From contig CAMNZV010000001.1 in NCBI GenBank assembly GCA_946575275.1, positions 1 through 27,208 of the forward strand: DNA of 27,208 bases. Direction: 5' to 3'. The notes beneath the pieces were generated by a model. That model searched no databases. It was not told where the DNA came from and saw only the letters and a list, made by a program, of their open reading frames with translations. Below are positions 1-7,384 of this stretch, one piece after another; position 1 is the first letter of the stretch, and every line of letters begins with the position of its first letter. Position numbers and translations under genes: made by a program. The DNA comes from an uncultured Clostridium sp. (GTDB lineage Bacteria; Bacillota; Clostridia; Clostridiales; Clostridiaceae).

Positions 1-170
1 TATATAGCAATAGAATAGGTGGAGAAAATGTAAAAAGGATATTAGTTGCAACAAAGCTGCCAGTTAAATCTTCTGTTATATTAAGAGCAAAGGAGCTTAA
101 GGTAAACCTATTAATTGTAAAAAATTCAATTGAAGAAATAAAAGAAGATATTTTAAAAATATTAAAATAG
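1..170 (+). CDS. C-terminal end of an unrecognised protein (5' truncated by the window)
   Basis: An open frame enters from the left edge (first full codon at base 3) and stops at the TAG at 168-170, giving about 55 residues. The tail alternates hydrophobic and charged residues (ILVATKLPVKSS, then LLIVKNSIEEIKED, ending KILK), like a strand-helix end of an alpha/beta domain. I do not recognise the family. The stop codon lies inside the left arm of a hairpin shared with the convergent psd gene. Confidence 0.6.
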   Translation, partial: YSNRIGGENVKRILVATKLPVKSSVILRAKELKVNLLIVKNSIEEIKEDILKILK

Positions 171-205
171 GAAAGGGATATAATGGATTATCCCCTTCCT
201 ATTTT
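164..205. terminator. Bidirectional Rho-independent terminator between the convergent genes
   Basis: The arms at 166-180 and 189-203 pair over 15 positions with one mismatch (A174/C195) around an 8-nt loop. Flanking A (164-167) and T (202-206) runs serve both directions. The stop codon of the left gene (168-170) and that of psd (188-190, read on minus) both lie in the hairpin, so one structure ends both transcripts. Confidence 0.85.
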
Positions 206-1066
206 TTCCCTACAAATTACCTTAGTTTCATAGCCTAATTTAGTTTGTTCTATTATATCACTATCAATTTTAACCTTATCCTTTTCAAAGAATAAGATTG
301 TAGTTGAGCCTCCAAATTTGAAATATCCTTTTTCAGAACCCTTTTTAACCTTTGTATTAGGGGTGTAAGTTTGAATTATTGAACCTACACAGGTTGCACC
401 AACCTCAATATGCAAAATATCTCCAAAATTTTCAGACTTAAATAAGGACCATTCCCTTTTATTTTCAGTAAATAACTTTGGAATTCTATCTAATGCAATT
501 GGATTAACAGAATAGTATTTTCCGTTAATAAAGTTACTTTCTGAGGAAATTCCATTGTCAACAAAGTGAAATCTATGATAATCAGTTGGACATAATCTTA
601 ATATTAAGCATGTTCCATTAATATATTTTTTAGAAATATCATCATTTCCAATTAATTCCAGTAGGGAGTATGTAAGATGCTTAACCTGAACTAAATCATT
701 AATATCTATGTTCTCAAAGGCAAGTAACCTACCATCTCCAGGTGAAATCAAGTGACTTTTATCATTAGAGAATGGACGGGAATCATCCTTAAGCTCTCTT
801 ATAAAAAAATCATTAAAAGAATTGAATTCATTCTTTTTAAATAAGGTCATATCTATATTAAAATCCTTAATAAATTGTGAAACCTTTTTTGAGCTTAATT
901 TGGTATCACAATAATTACCATATAATTTAGAAAATACTTTTCGCTTTATAAGTAATTCAGTAAGTCCTTTTCCTATGGGGGATTCATAGCACCAAGTTAA
1001 GTATTTATCCCCAGCTACCTTTTCTTCAGAATAAGTTTTTGTATCTCTGTTATAAACTTTTATCAT
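188..1066 (-). CDS. psd: Phosphatidylserine decarboxylase proenzyme
   Basis: Converts phosphatidylserine to phosphatidylethanolamine at the membrane. It is made as a proenzyme that cleaves itself to form a pyruvoyl cofactor. Visible marks are the core PGDGRLLAF (about residues 109-117), the conserved YHRFHF segment holding a self-cleavage histidine, VGATCVGSI, and the cleavage site GGSTTILFF near the C-terminus, whose serine becomes the pyruvoyl group of the small alpha chain. The GGST form replaces the LGST of proteobacterial enzymes. The 292-aa length fits Gram-positive Psd proteins. The ATG at 1064-1066 has a GGAGAGGT ribosome binding site (1071-1078). It stands alone, with no pssA visible, convergent with the left-edge gene and divergent from amtB. 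Confidence 0.95.
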   Translation of the reverse strand: MIKVYNRDTKTYSEEKVAGDKYLTWCYESPIGKGLTELLIKRKVFSKLYGNYCDTKLSSKKVSQFIKDFNIDMTLFKKNEFNSFNDFFIRELKDDSRPFSNDKSHLISPGDGRLLAFENIDINDLVQVKHLTYSLLELIGNDDISKKYINGTCLILRLCPTDYHRFHFVDNGISSESNFINGKYYSVNPIALDRIPKLFTENKREWSLFKSENFGDILHIEVGATCVGSIIQTYTPNTKVKKGSEKGYFKFGGSTTILFFEKDKVKIDSDIIEQTKLGYETKVICREKIGRG

Positions 1067-1096
1067 AATAACCTCTCCAATTAAATAGTCAATACC

Positions 1097-1125
1097 ATTT
1101 TAGAATAAGTTTTAAATAAAGTAAA
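1097..1125 (-). promoter_or_regulatory. Candidate sigma-A promoter of psd
   Basis: On the minus strand, TTTACT (1120-1125) is followed after 17 nt by TAAAAT (1097-1102), about 30 nt upstream of the psd start. Each box differs from consensus in one or two positions. AT-rich background makes chance matches common, so confidence is moderate. Confidence 0.45.
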
Positions 1126-1162
1126 GCTAATAGATTTTTTTAATTTCTTCAAAATCATAATA

Positions 1163-1191
1163 TTGACAAGTATATAATATAAATATATAAT
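1163..1191 (+). promoter_or_regulatory. Consensus sigma-A promoter of the amtB leader
   Basis: A perfect TTGACA (1163-1168), a 17-nt spacer and a perfect TATAAT (1186-1191). Transcription should start near 1198, giving a leader of about 90 nt before the amtB start at 1290. A promoter this strong suggests that control is exerted downstream, in the leader. Confidence 0.8.
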
Positions 1192-1206
1192 AAAATTTAT
1201 AAATGA

Positions 1207-1269
1207 ATGCACGAAGGCGTGTATGTAAAATAACAATAAGTTATTCTACATACACGCCTTTATTTTTTT
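1207..1269 (+). terminator. Leader terminator / putative attenuator upstream of amtB
   Basis: The arms 1214-1234 and 1240-1260 pair over 21 positions with a single mismatch (A1228/C1246) and a 5-nt loop. A T-rich tract (1259-1269) follows, so this is a strong intrinsic terminator. It sits between the consensus promoter and the amtB ribosome binding site, so transcripts from that promoter must pass it. A competing small hairpin at 1207-1224 (stem TGCAC/GTGTA with a GAAGGC loop) uses the first bases of the terminator's left arm and could act as an antiterminator. Clostridial nitrogen genes are known to use ANTAR-protein antitermination. The loop here has G at position 4 but not A at position 1, and only one small hairpin is seen, so that regulator class is not established. 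Confidence 0.7.
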
Positions 1270-1289
1270 AAAAAAAGGGAGGGATTATT

Positions 1290-2942
1290 ATGTATTCATC
1301 AGTAGACACAATATGGACATTATTAGGAGCAGTTTTAGTATTTTTTATGCAAGCAGGTTTTGCAATGGTAGAAACCGGTTTTACAAGGGCTAAAAACGCA
1401 GGAAACATTATAATGAAGAATTTAATGGATTTTGCAATTGGTACAGTAATATTTTGGATAGTAGGTTTCGGTCTTATGTTTGGAACAGATAATTTGGGGT
1501 TGATAGGAACACCAGATTTTCTTGTACAAGGGGACTATTCTACAACAATACCAACATATGTATTTTTAATATTTCAGACAGTTTTTTGTGCAACAGCAGC
1601 GACAATTGTTTCAGGTGCAATGGCAGAAAGAACAAAATTTATATCATATATAATTTATTCAGCTGTAATTAGTGCAGTGATATATCCAGTATCTGGACAT
1701 TGGATTTGGGGTGGAGGATGGCTTTCACAGCTAGGATTTCATGATTTTGCCGGTTCTACAGCAGTTCATATGGTTGGTGGTGTTGCAGCATTCATAGGTG
1801 CTATGATTCTTGGACCACGTATTGGGAAGTATGATAAAAAAGGAAAGTCAAAAGCTATACCGGGACATAGTTTAACATTAGGAGCACTAGGAGTATTTAT
1901 TTTATGGTTTTGTTGGTTTGGTTTTAATGGTGCATCAACAGTTTCGGCAACAGGGGATGAATCATTATTATCAATGGGAAGCATATTTATTAACACTAAC
2001 TTAGCAGCTGCAACAGCAACAATTGGTGTAATGATAATTACTTGGGTAAGATATAAAAAGCCAGATGTATCAATGACTTTAAATGGATCATTAGCAGGTC
2101 TTGTAGCAATTACAGCAGGATGTGATACGGTTTCAGCAGGGGGAGCATTTTTTATAGGGTTAATAGCATCTTTTGTTGTAGTATTTGGTATAGAATTTAT
2201 TGATAAGATACTTAAAGTTGATGATCCAGTTGGTGCAATTGGAGTACATGGATTGTGTGGTGCAACTGGGACAATCCTAGTAGGATTATTTTCAACAAGT
2301 GAGGGTTTATTCTATGGTTATGGAGCAAAGGCATTAGGAATTCAAACTTTAGGAGTACTAGCAGTAATGGCTTGGGTTGCAATTACAATGTTTATTGTAT
2401 TCTCAATTATTAAGGCTACAATAGGATTAAGAGTAGATAAAGAAGAGGAAATTGCAGGTCTTGATATTGTTGAACATGGTATACAAAGTAGTTACAGTGG
2501 ATTTGTGTTCCAAGGATCACCGGAAACAAATATGATAACATCATCACAGGATACAATACCGGTAGAAATAGAAAAGAGCGACTCAAAAACTGATGGCAAC
2601 ATTAGGAAGGTTACAGTTGTGATGAATCAATCTAAATTTGATATATTCAAAAGTACAATGGAGAGTATTGGAATAAGTGGAATGACTGTTATTTCAGCAC
2701 AGGGATGTGGTATGCAAAAGGGAAATACAGAATATTATAGGGGTATTGAAGTTGAAATGCAATTGTTACCTAAGATAATGGTAGAAATAATAATAGCAGA
2801 GGTACCATTAAAATTGGTAATAGAAACCATTAAAAAGGTTCTTTATACTGGCAAGATTGGCGATGGTAAAATATTTGTATACAACGTTGAAAATGCAATA
2901 AAAATTAGAACTGGTGAAGAAGGATATGATGCAATAAAATAA
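1290..2942 (+). CDS. amtB: Ammonium transporter with fused C-terminal PII signalling domain
   Basis: An Amt/MEP/Rh channel for ammonium uptake, about residues 1-395, with a run of hydrophobic helices and the twin pore histidines H160 (STAVHMVGG) and H320 (IGVHGLCG). There is no signal peptide; the first helix starts at once. A hydrophilic linker (about 396-437) leads to a complete GlnB/GlnK-type PII domain (about 438-550). That domain has the T-loop stretch GCGMQKGNTEYYRGIEVEMQ (472-491) and the ATP-binding B-loop TGKIGDGKIFV (520-530). The usual uridylylated T-loop tyrosine (the Y after YRGAE) is replaced by V487, so control would be by ligand binding and not by uridylylation. PII normally blocks Amt in trans; here the sensor is tethered. 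The ribosome binding site AAAGGGAGGG lies just after the leader terminator. A separate glutamine synthetase gene is at the other end of the window. Confidence 0.95.
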   Translation: MYSSVDTIWTLLGAVLVFFMQAGFAMVETGFTRAKNAGNIIMKNLMDFAIGTVIFWIVGFGLMFGTDNLGLIGTPDFLVQGDYSTTIPTYVFLIFQTVFCATAATIVSGAMAERTKFISYIIYSAVISAVIYPVSGHWIWGGGWLSQLGFHDFAGSTAVHMVGGVAAFIGAMILGPRIGKYDKKGKSKAIPGHSLTLGALGVFILWFCWFGFNGASTVSATGDESLLSMGSIFINTNLAAATATIGVMIITWVRYKKPDVSMTLNGSLAGLVAITAGCDTVSAGGAFFIGLIASFVVVFGIEFIDKILKVDDPVGAIGVHGLCGATGTILVGLFSTSEGLFYGYGAKALGIQTLGVLAVMAWVAITMFIVFSIIKATIGLRVDKEEEIAGLDIVEHGIQSSYSGFVFQGSPETNMITSSQDTIPVEIEKSDSKTDGNIRKVTVVMNQSKFDIFKSTMESIGISGMTVISAQGCGMQKGNTEYYRGIEVEMQLLPKIMVEIIIAEVPLKLVIETIKKVLYTGKIGDGKIFVYNVENAIKIRTGEEGYDAIK

Positions 2943-2965
2943 TTGTGTAAATTAATTATTAAAAT

Positions 2966-3020
2966 AAATAAGAAAGTACCAATACTGAAGTTATTATTTA
3001 GTATTGGTACTTTCTTATTT
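2966..3020. terminator. Bidirectional terminator between amtB and the ABC-F gene
   Basis: The arms 2970-2986 and 3000-3016 are perfectly complementary (17 bp, extendable by about 4 A-T pairs) around a 13-nt loop. A and T runs flank both sides. It lies between the convergent stops at 2942 and 3037. Confidence 0.85.
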
Positions 3021-3036
3021 TAATTAAAATATATAT

Positions 3037-4626
3037 TTATTTTTGTGATAATTCTAAGTATTCATCAAAGGTCATTGTTCTATCTACAATAGTACCATCA
3101 TCTTTAATATCAATAATTCTATTTGCAATTGTTTGTATAAATTGATGGTCGTGTGATGCAAATAATAAGTTGCTGTTAAAGTCTCTTAAACCATTATTTA
3201 CAGCTGTAATTGATTCTAAGTCTAAGTGATTTGTAGGTTGATCTAGCATAAGAACATTTGCATTAGATAGCATCATTTTTGAAAGCATACATCTAACCTT
3301 TTCTCCTCCAGATAATACATTAGCTTCTTTTAGAGCTTCTTCACCTGAAAATAACATTCTTCCAAGGAAGCCACGAATATAGCTTTCTGATTTTTCTTCA
3401 GAGAATTGTCTAAGCCAATCTACTAATGAAAGATTACAATCATTAAAGAATTTAGAGTTATCATTTGGGAAATATGAAGTTGTTATAGTAATACCCCATT
3501 TGAATTCACCACTATCTGGCTTAAGTTCACCTGATAATATTTTAAATAAACTAGTAACTGCAATTTCGTTACCAATTAGGGCTATTTTTTCATCTTTATT
3601 AACCATAAAGCTAATATTATCTAATATCTTAACTCCATCTACAGTTAAAGATAGGTCTTTTACTGTTAAAATATCATTTCCAACTTCTCTTTCAGGTTTA
3701 AATCCAACAAAAGGATATCTTCTACTTGATGGTTGTATATCATCTAGTGTTATTTTATCTAAAAGTTTTTTACGAGAAGTAGCCTGTTTAGATTTAGAAG
3801 CATTAGCACTAAATCTTGCTATAAAGTCTTGTAATTCCTTCATTTTTTCTTCTTTTTTCTTATTTTGATCCTTTGATAATTGTAGAGCTAGTTGACTTGA
3901 TTCATACCAGAAATCATAGTTACCAACATATAATTTGATTTTACCAAAGTCAACATCAGCCATTTGTGTACATACTGTATTTAAAAAGTGTCTATCATGG
4001 GATACAACAATTACAGTACCTTCAAAGTTAATTAAAAAATCTTCAAGCCAGTTAACTGATTTTAAATCAAGGTGGTTTGTAGGTTCATCTAGAACTAATA
4101 TTCCAGGGTTACCAAACAATGCTTGAGCTAAAAGAACTTTTACCTTTTCAGAACCAGTTAGGTCAGAAACCTTCTTTTCATGATTTTCAGTACCTATGCC
4201 TAGGCCTTGTAATAGTGAAGAGGCTTCAGATTCAGCTTCCCATCCATTTAAGTCTGCAAATTCACCTTCAAGTTCAGAGGCTTTAATTCCATCTTCATCA
4301 GAGAAGTCTGCCTTAGCATATAGTTCATCTTTTTCTTTCATTATAGAATAAAGTCTTTCATTACCCATAATTACAGTTTCAAGAACCTGAAAATCATCAT
4401 AATGATTGTGATCCTGTTTTAAAACAGACATTCTAGTATTAGGTGCAATAGTTACTTCACCAGTATTAGGTTCAACTTCTCCAGATAATATTTTTAAAAA
4501 TGTACTTTTGCCGGCACCATTTGCACCAATTACACCATAACAATTTCCTGGTGTGAATTTTATGTTTACGTCCTCAAATAATTTACGCCCGCCGTATCTT
4601 AAGCTTACATTTGATACAGTTATCAA
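3037..4626 (-). CDS. ABC-F family ATPase (YkpA/YbiT type), second ATP site degenerate
   Basis: A cytoplasmic twin-ABC protein without membrane domains. The ABC-F family acts on the ribosome as translation factors or antibiotic-protection proteins. NBD1 has Walker A GANGAGKST (34-42), Walker B LVLDE with catalytic E181, and H-switch SHDRHF (209-214). An interdomain linker follows (about 245-305), with the SANASKSKQATSR segment typical of YbiT/YkpA. NBD2 has a good signature LSGGE (438-442), but its Walker A is GNEIAVTS (352-359, no GK[ST]) and its catalytic Glu is Gln463 (MLDQPTNHLD). The NBD1 signature is LTGSE (156-160) in place of LSGGE. So composite site I is intact while every visible part of site II is altered. 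It starts at an ATG with a purine-rich GAGGGAAT upstream. It is convergent with amtB and divergent from the YbaK-like gene. No resistance role can be read from the sequence. Confidence 0.92.
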   Translation of the reverse strand: MITVSNVSLRYGGRKLFEDVNIKFTPGNCYGVIGANGAGKSTFLKILSGEVEPNTGEVTIAPNTRMSVLKQDHNHYDDFQVLETVIMGNERLYSIMKEKDELYAKADFSDEDGIKASELEGEFADLNGWEAESEASSLLQGLGIGTENHEKKVSDLTGSEKVKVLLAQALFGNPGILVLDEPTNHLDLKSVNWLEDFLINFEGTVIVVSHDRHFLNTVCTQMADVDFGKIKLYVGNYDFWYESSQLALQLSKDQNKKKEEKMKELQDFIARFSANASKSKQATSRKKLLDKITLDDIQPSSRRYPFVGFKPEREVGNDILTVKDLSLTVDGVKILDNISFMVNKDEKIALIGNEIAVTSLFKILSGELKPDSGEFKWGITITTSYFPNDNSKFFNDCNLSLVDWLRQFSEEKSESYIRGFLGRMLFSGEEALKEANVLSGGEKVRCMLSKMMLSNANVLMLDQPTNHLDLESITAVNNGLRDFNSNLLFASHDHQFIQTIANRIIDIKDDGTIVDRTMTFDEYLELSQK

Positions 4627-4667
4627 TATAATTCCCTCATTTCTTTAGATATTCATTGCATTATTAT

Positions 4668-4696
4668 ATCATAGATATTGATTAGAGAAAGTACAA
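4668..4696 (-). promoter_or_regulatory. Candidate promoter of the ABC-F gene
   Basis: On the minus strand, TTGTAC (4691-4696), a 17-nt spacer, then TATGAT (4668-4673), about 40 nt upstream of the start codon. On the plus strand a TATAAT at 4703-4708 could serve the divergent YbaK-like gene, but its best -35 (TTGATT, 4678-4683) is 19 nt away. Both are tentative in this AT-rich stretch. Confidence 0.35.
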
Positions 4697-4760
4697 TTAT
4701 GATATAATTATATAAAATAAAGTTAAATGTTAATTAAGGTGACAATGTTGGAGGAATATA

Positions 4761-5234
4761 ATGGAAGAAAAAACAAATGTAATGAGAATTTTAGATAAAA
4801 AAAAGATTTCTTATAAAAAATATACGTATATAGATACAGATGCAGTAAGTGGAATTGAAGTTGCAACTGTTTTGAATCAAAATCCAAAGCAAGTATATAA
4901 AACTCTTGTAACTATAGGGAAAAGTAAAAATTATTTTGTTTTTGTTATACCTGTTGAAAAGGAACTTGATTTAAAAAAGGCTGCTAAAAGTGTAGGAGAG
5001 AAATCTGTTGAAATGCTAAAGCTAAAGGATTTACTTCCTACAACTGGATATATACATGGTGGATGCTCACCAATAGGAATGAAAAAAAGTTTTACTACCG
5101 TTATTGATAATTCAGTAGAAAGCATTGAAACAATTATTTTTAGTGCAGGTAAAGTTGGGTATCAGGTAGAATTAAAGGTAGATGACTTAAATAATGTAAT
5201 TAGATTTCAAACTGCAGATATTACAGAAAAATAA
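4761..5234 (+). CDS. ybaK: Cys-tRNA(Pro)/Cys-tRNA(Cys) deacylase, YbaK/EbsC family
   Basis: A trans-editing enzyme that hydrolyses cysteine mis-attached to tRNA(Pro) by prolyl-tRNA synthetase. The 157-aa protein is a single YbaK domain of normal length. It shows the KTLV segment with the conserved catalytic lysine (K47), a V-I-P beta strand (FVFVIPVEKELD), and the GYIHGGCSPIGMKK stretch (about 97-110) characteristic of YbaK. The ATG at 4761 is preceded by GGAGG (4750-4754). It is a stand-alone gene closed by its own terminator and divergent from the ABC-F gene. Confidence 0.93.
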   Translation: MEEKTNVMRILDKKKISYKKYTYIDTDAVSGIEVATVLNQNPKQVYKTLVTIGKSKNYFVFVIPVEKELDLKKAAKSVGEKSVEMLKLKDLLPTTGYIHGGCSPIGMKKSFTTVIDNSVESIETIIFSAGKVGYQVELKVDDLNNVIRFQTADITEK

Positions 5235-5237
5235 AAT

Positions 5238-5285
5238 AAGCTATACCATTATTCTAATGAAAGAACTACTATAATGGTATAGCTT
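5238..5285 (+). terminator. Terminator after the ybaK gene
   Basis: The arms 5238-5252 (AAGCTATACCATTAT) and 5271-5285 (ATAATGGTATAGCTT) are perfectly complementary over 15 bp with an 18-nt loop. The following T run is short, so termination efficiency is uncertain. It separates the gene from the insertion element. Confidence 0.65.
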
Positions 5286-5301
5286 TACAGTATTAAATTA
5301 T

Positions 5302-6250
5302 GGCTCTGTTAAAGAATAATGTTGAAAATTGATTATTTGTTGTAAAATAGGTTATAATAAGACTATATAAAGGATTAAGGAGGTCTTATCATGCCAAACA
5401 TAGAGTCAGTAAAAAGAGATATTCAGGCTTTAGGAAAATCAGGACAGGAAGCAATTTTTAAATATCTTGAAGAAGTTGTTGTATTAGGTTCGTTTGCAAC
5501 AGAAGTTACAAATGAAGTAAAGGAAAACAGATTTTCAAAGGGGAAGGTCTGTCCTTATTGTGGGCATGATGAAATTTCGAGAAATGGAAAATACAATGGA
5601 AATCAATGATATATCTGTAAATCCTGTCAAAAGACTTTTACTGACTTTACACGTTCTCCACATTATAATAGCAAGAAAGATATTAAAAAGTGGATACTCT
5701 ATGCTAAATGTATGATAAATGGCTATTCAATACGAAAATGTGCAAAGATAGTTGAAATTAGTATACCTACATCATTTTATTGGAGGCACAAAATTTTAGA
5801 CGCTATCAGAACATATATGGGAGTTGGAAATGTTGTTACTGAACTTTTGTGTAAAGGAAGAATGAAACATACAGATTTGGAAAGGCTTTTTAAAGACAGA
5901 ATTGATGATGAAGCAATTTTCTGTACAGACTCGCATAAGAGTTATATTAAATTTGCACAAAATTTAGATATTGAATTACAACAAATCAAGCGTGGTAAGC
6001 ATAAGGAAGGTATATATCATATACAACACATTAACGCATTTCATAGCAAACTAAAGAAATGGATGGATAATTTTAATGGTGTTGCAACTAAATATCTTGC
6101 TAATTATATGTATTGGTTTAAATGGTTAGAAGTCTTTAATACAGAGAAAGATACTGTTAAGAGTAAAAATTTATTAATACAATCTCATACTTGTCATTCT
6201 GATACTAAATTGAAGGATTTTAGATTTAGAGAGGCAATTTATATATAGTC
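5302..6250 (+). mobile_element. Decayed IS1595-family insertion sequence
   Basis: The left end starts with GGCTCTGTTAAAG (5302-5314), the type of terminus seen in clostridial IS1595 elements. Inside is a broken transposase gene (5391-6248). No reverse complement of the left end (a sequence ending CTTTAACAGAGCC) is found between the transposase stop and the next gene at 6359, so the right end seems deleted or degraded. The right boundary given is simply the end of the transposase frame. No target-site duplication could be assigned. With one end missing and the transposase broken in two ways, the element should be immobile. Confidence 0.75.
5391..6248 (+). pseudogene. IS1595-family transposase, disrupted by a nonsense codon and an internal deletion
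   Basis: One reading frame runs from the ATG at 5391 (AGGAGG upstream) to 6248, broken by a TGA at 5607-5609 within a zinc ribbon (CPYC before the stop, CKSC after it). The position fits an Arg codon CGA changed to TGA. Beyond it the frame stays open: ...YICKSCQKTFTDF..., then a helix-turn-helix-like part (SIRKCAKIVEISIPTSFYWR). At YMGVGN|VTELLCKGRM the sequence seems to jump: the usual block with the first catalytic Asp (a VEVDE-like motif) and the stretch after it is absent, while the second Asp (FCTDSHKSY) and the third-position region (HINAFHSKLKKW) remain. From knowledge of the family I infer an in-frame loss of roughly 50 codons. It cannot encode an active enzyme. Confidence 0.85.
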
Positions 6251-6358
6251 ATACTAAATATTTGAATATTTGCAGTTATGTAGTATATAATTAAACAAAT
6301 GGACAATAGTAATTTATGGCGAAGTAAAAATTATTAGTATGAATGGTGGTGGAATAAT

Positions 6359-6916
6359 TTGGAACAAATGCTGTTTGAAACAAGAACAGATTTTAGAAAT
6401 TGGCTAAATGATAATTGCTCCACAAACAGTGGTATTTGGCTTGAGTTCAGTAAAAGTGTAAGTATTAAAACTCTTAAGGCTAGTGAAGCTCTGGAAGAAG
6501 CGTTGTGTTTTGGGTGGATTGATGGTCAAATGCAAAGTATAGATGAAACGAAGTATTTAAAATATTTTTCATCAAGAAGAAAAGGAAGTAAGTGGTCAGG
6601 AAAAAATAAAAGTCTTGTAAAAGTACTTGAAGCTAAAGGTCTAATGACTGATTTTGGACGAGCTAAGATTGAAGAAGCAAAGAAAAATGGGATGTGGGAT
6701 GCACCTAAACCTGAACCTATAACGGATAATCAAGTGCAAATGTTAGCAGAGTTAATAAAAGATATTGAACCAGCGTACACAAATTTTAATTCTATGTCTC
6801 CTTCTGTTAGAAGAAATTATACAGGATTGTATTTTGATGCTAAATCTGATGATGCAAAAAAGAGAAGACTTGAAAAAATTATAGGTAGACTCAATTTAAA
6901 TTTAAGACCAATGTAG
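6359..6916 (+). CDS. YdeI/OmpD-associated-like family protein (OmdA-type)
   Basis: Resembles the bacteriocin-protection YdeI / OmpD-associated family, whose biochemical role is unclear. The family pattern is visible: GIWLEFSK near the N-terminus, then EALEEALCFGWIDGQ (about 42-56), SSRRKGSKWSGKNKSLV (about 70-86), and a basic C-terminus (KKRRLEKIIGRL). The 185-aa length is normal. The start chosen is the TTG at 6359, because GGTGGTGG (6345-6352) sits 6 nt upstream; the ATG at 6368 would be too far from that site. The stop overlaps the ribosome binding site of the next gene, so the two are probably co-transcribed. The pair lies directly behind the dead IS element. Confidence 0.82.
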   Translation: MEQMLFETRTDFRNWLNDNCSTNSGIWLEFSKSVSIKTLKASEALEEALCFGWIDGQMQSIDETKYLKYFSSRRKGSKWSGKNKSLVKVLEAKGLMTDFGRAKIEEAKKNGMWDAPKPEPITDNQVQMLAELIKDIEPAYTNFNSMSPSVRRNYTGLYFDAKSDDAKKRRLEKIIGRLNLNLRPM

Positions 6917-6927
6917 GAGGAAAGTTG

Positions 6928-7275
6928 ATGGAATACATATCATATTGTGGCTTATTATGTAACGATTGCCCCGTTTATATTGCAACTAAAAATAATGATG
7001 GTGAAATGAAAGCAAAACTTGCCGTAGACTATTCAAACGAGAATTGTAAATTTGAGCAAGCAGACATGAACTGTGAAGGTTGCTTTTCAATAAAAAATAG
7101 CGATAGTAAAATGTGTGGTGCTTGTAAAATCAGAAACTGTGCTGAAGTAAAGAACTATCAAAAGAACTGCGGAAATTGTCCAGATTATCCATGCGACATA
7201 ATAGAGGAGTTTTGTTCTGCTGATTGCGAGAACAGAGCAAGACTAGATAATATAGCAAGTGGAAAGCAATCATAA
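6928..7275 (+). CDS. DUF3795 family cysteine-rich protein
   Basis: A 115-aa protein of unknown function with a dense set of cysteines in CxxC-like pairs: YCGLLCNDCPVY at the N-terminus, then CEGC, MCGACKIRNC, NCGNCPDYPC and CSADC. These patterns are typical of DUF3795 and suggest metal or Fe-S binding, which is an inference. The ATG at 6928 is preferred to an in-frame TTG one codon earlier, because AGGAGG (6915-6920) then has a 7-nt spacer. The gene begins 11 nt after the YdeI-like gene and its ribosome binding site overlaps that gene's stop, which indicates one transcript. Confidence 0.82.
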   Translation: MEYISYCGLLCNDCPVYIATKNNDGEMKAKLAVDYSNENCKFEQADMNCEGCFSIKNSDSKMCGACKIRNCAEVKNYQKNCGNCPDYPCDIIEEFCSADCENRARLDNIASGKQS

Positions 7276-7314
7276 CTCTCGACTTGTTTATGACACAACA
7301 TTCTTAAATGGTGA

Positions 7315-7348
7315 AATAATGGAACTCCTTTTCAAGAGTTCCATTATT
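7315..7348. terminator. Hairpin between convergent DUF3795 and trhA genes
   Basis: A perfect 13-bp stem (7315-7327 with 7336-7348, core ATAATGGAACTC) and an 8-nt loop. There is no long T run on either side, so it may be a weak terminator or an mRNA-end stabiliser. A second, weaker 8-bp repeat (TAGGCTAT at 7350-7357 with ATAGCCTA at 7380-7387) overlaps the trhA stop. Confidence 0.6.
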
Positions 7349-7384
7349 ATAGGCTATATTATCAACACTATTCATTAACATAGC

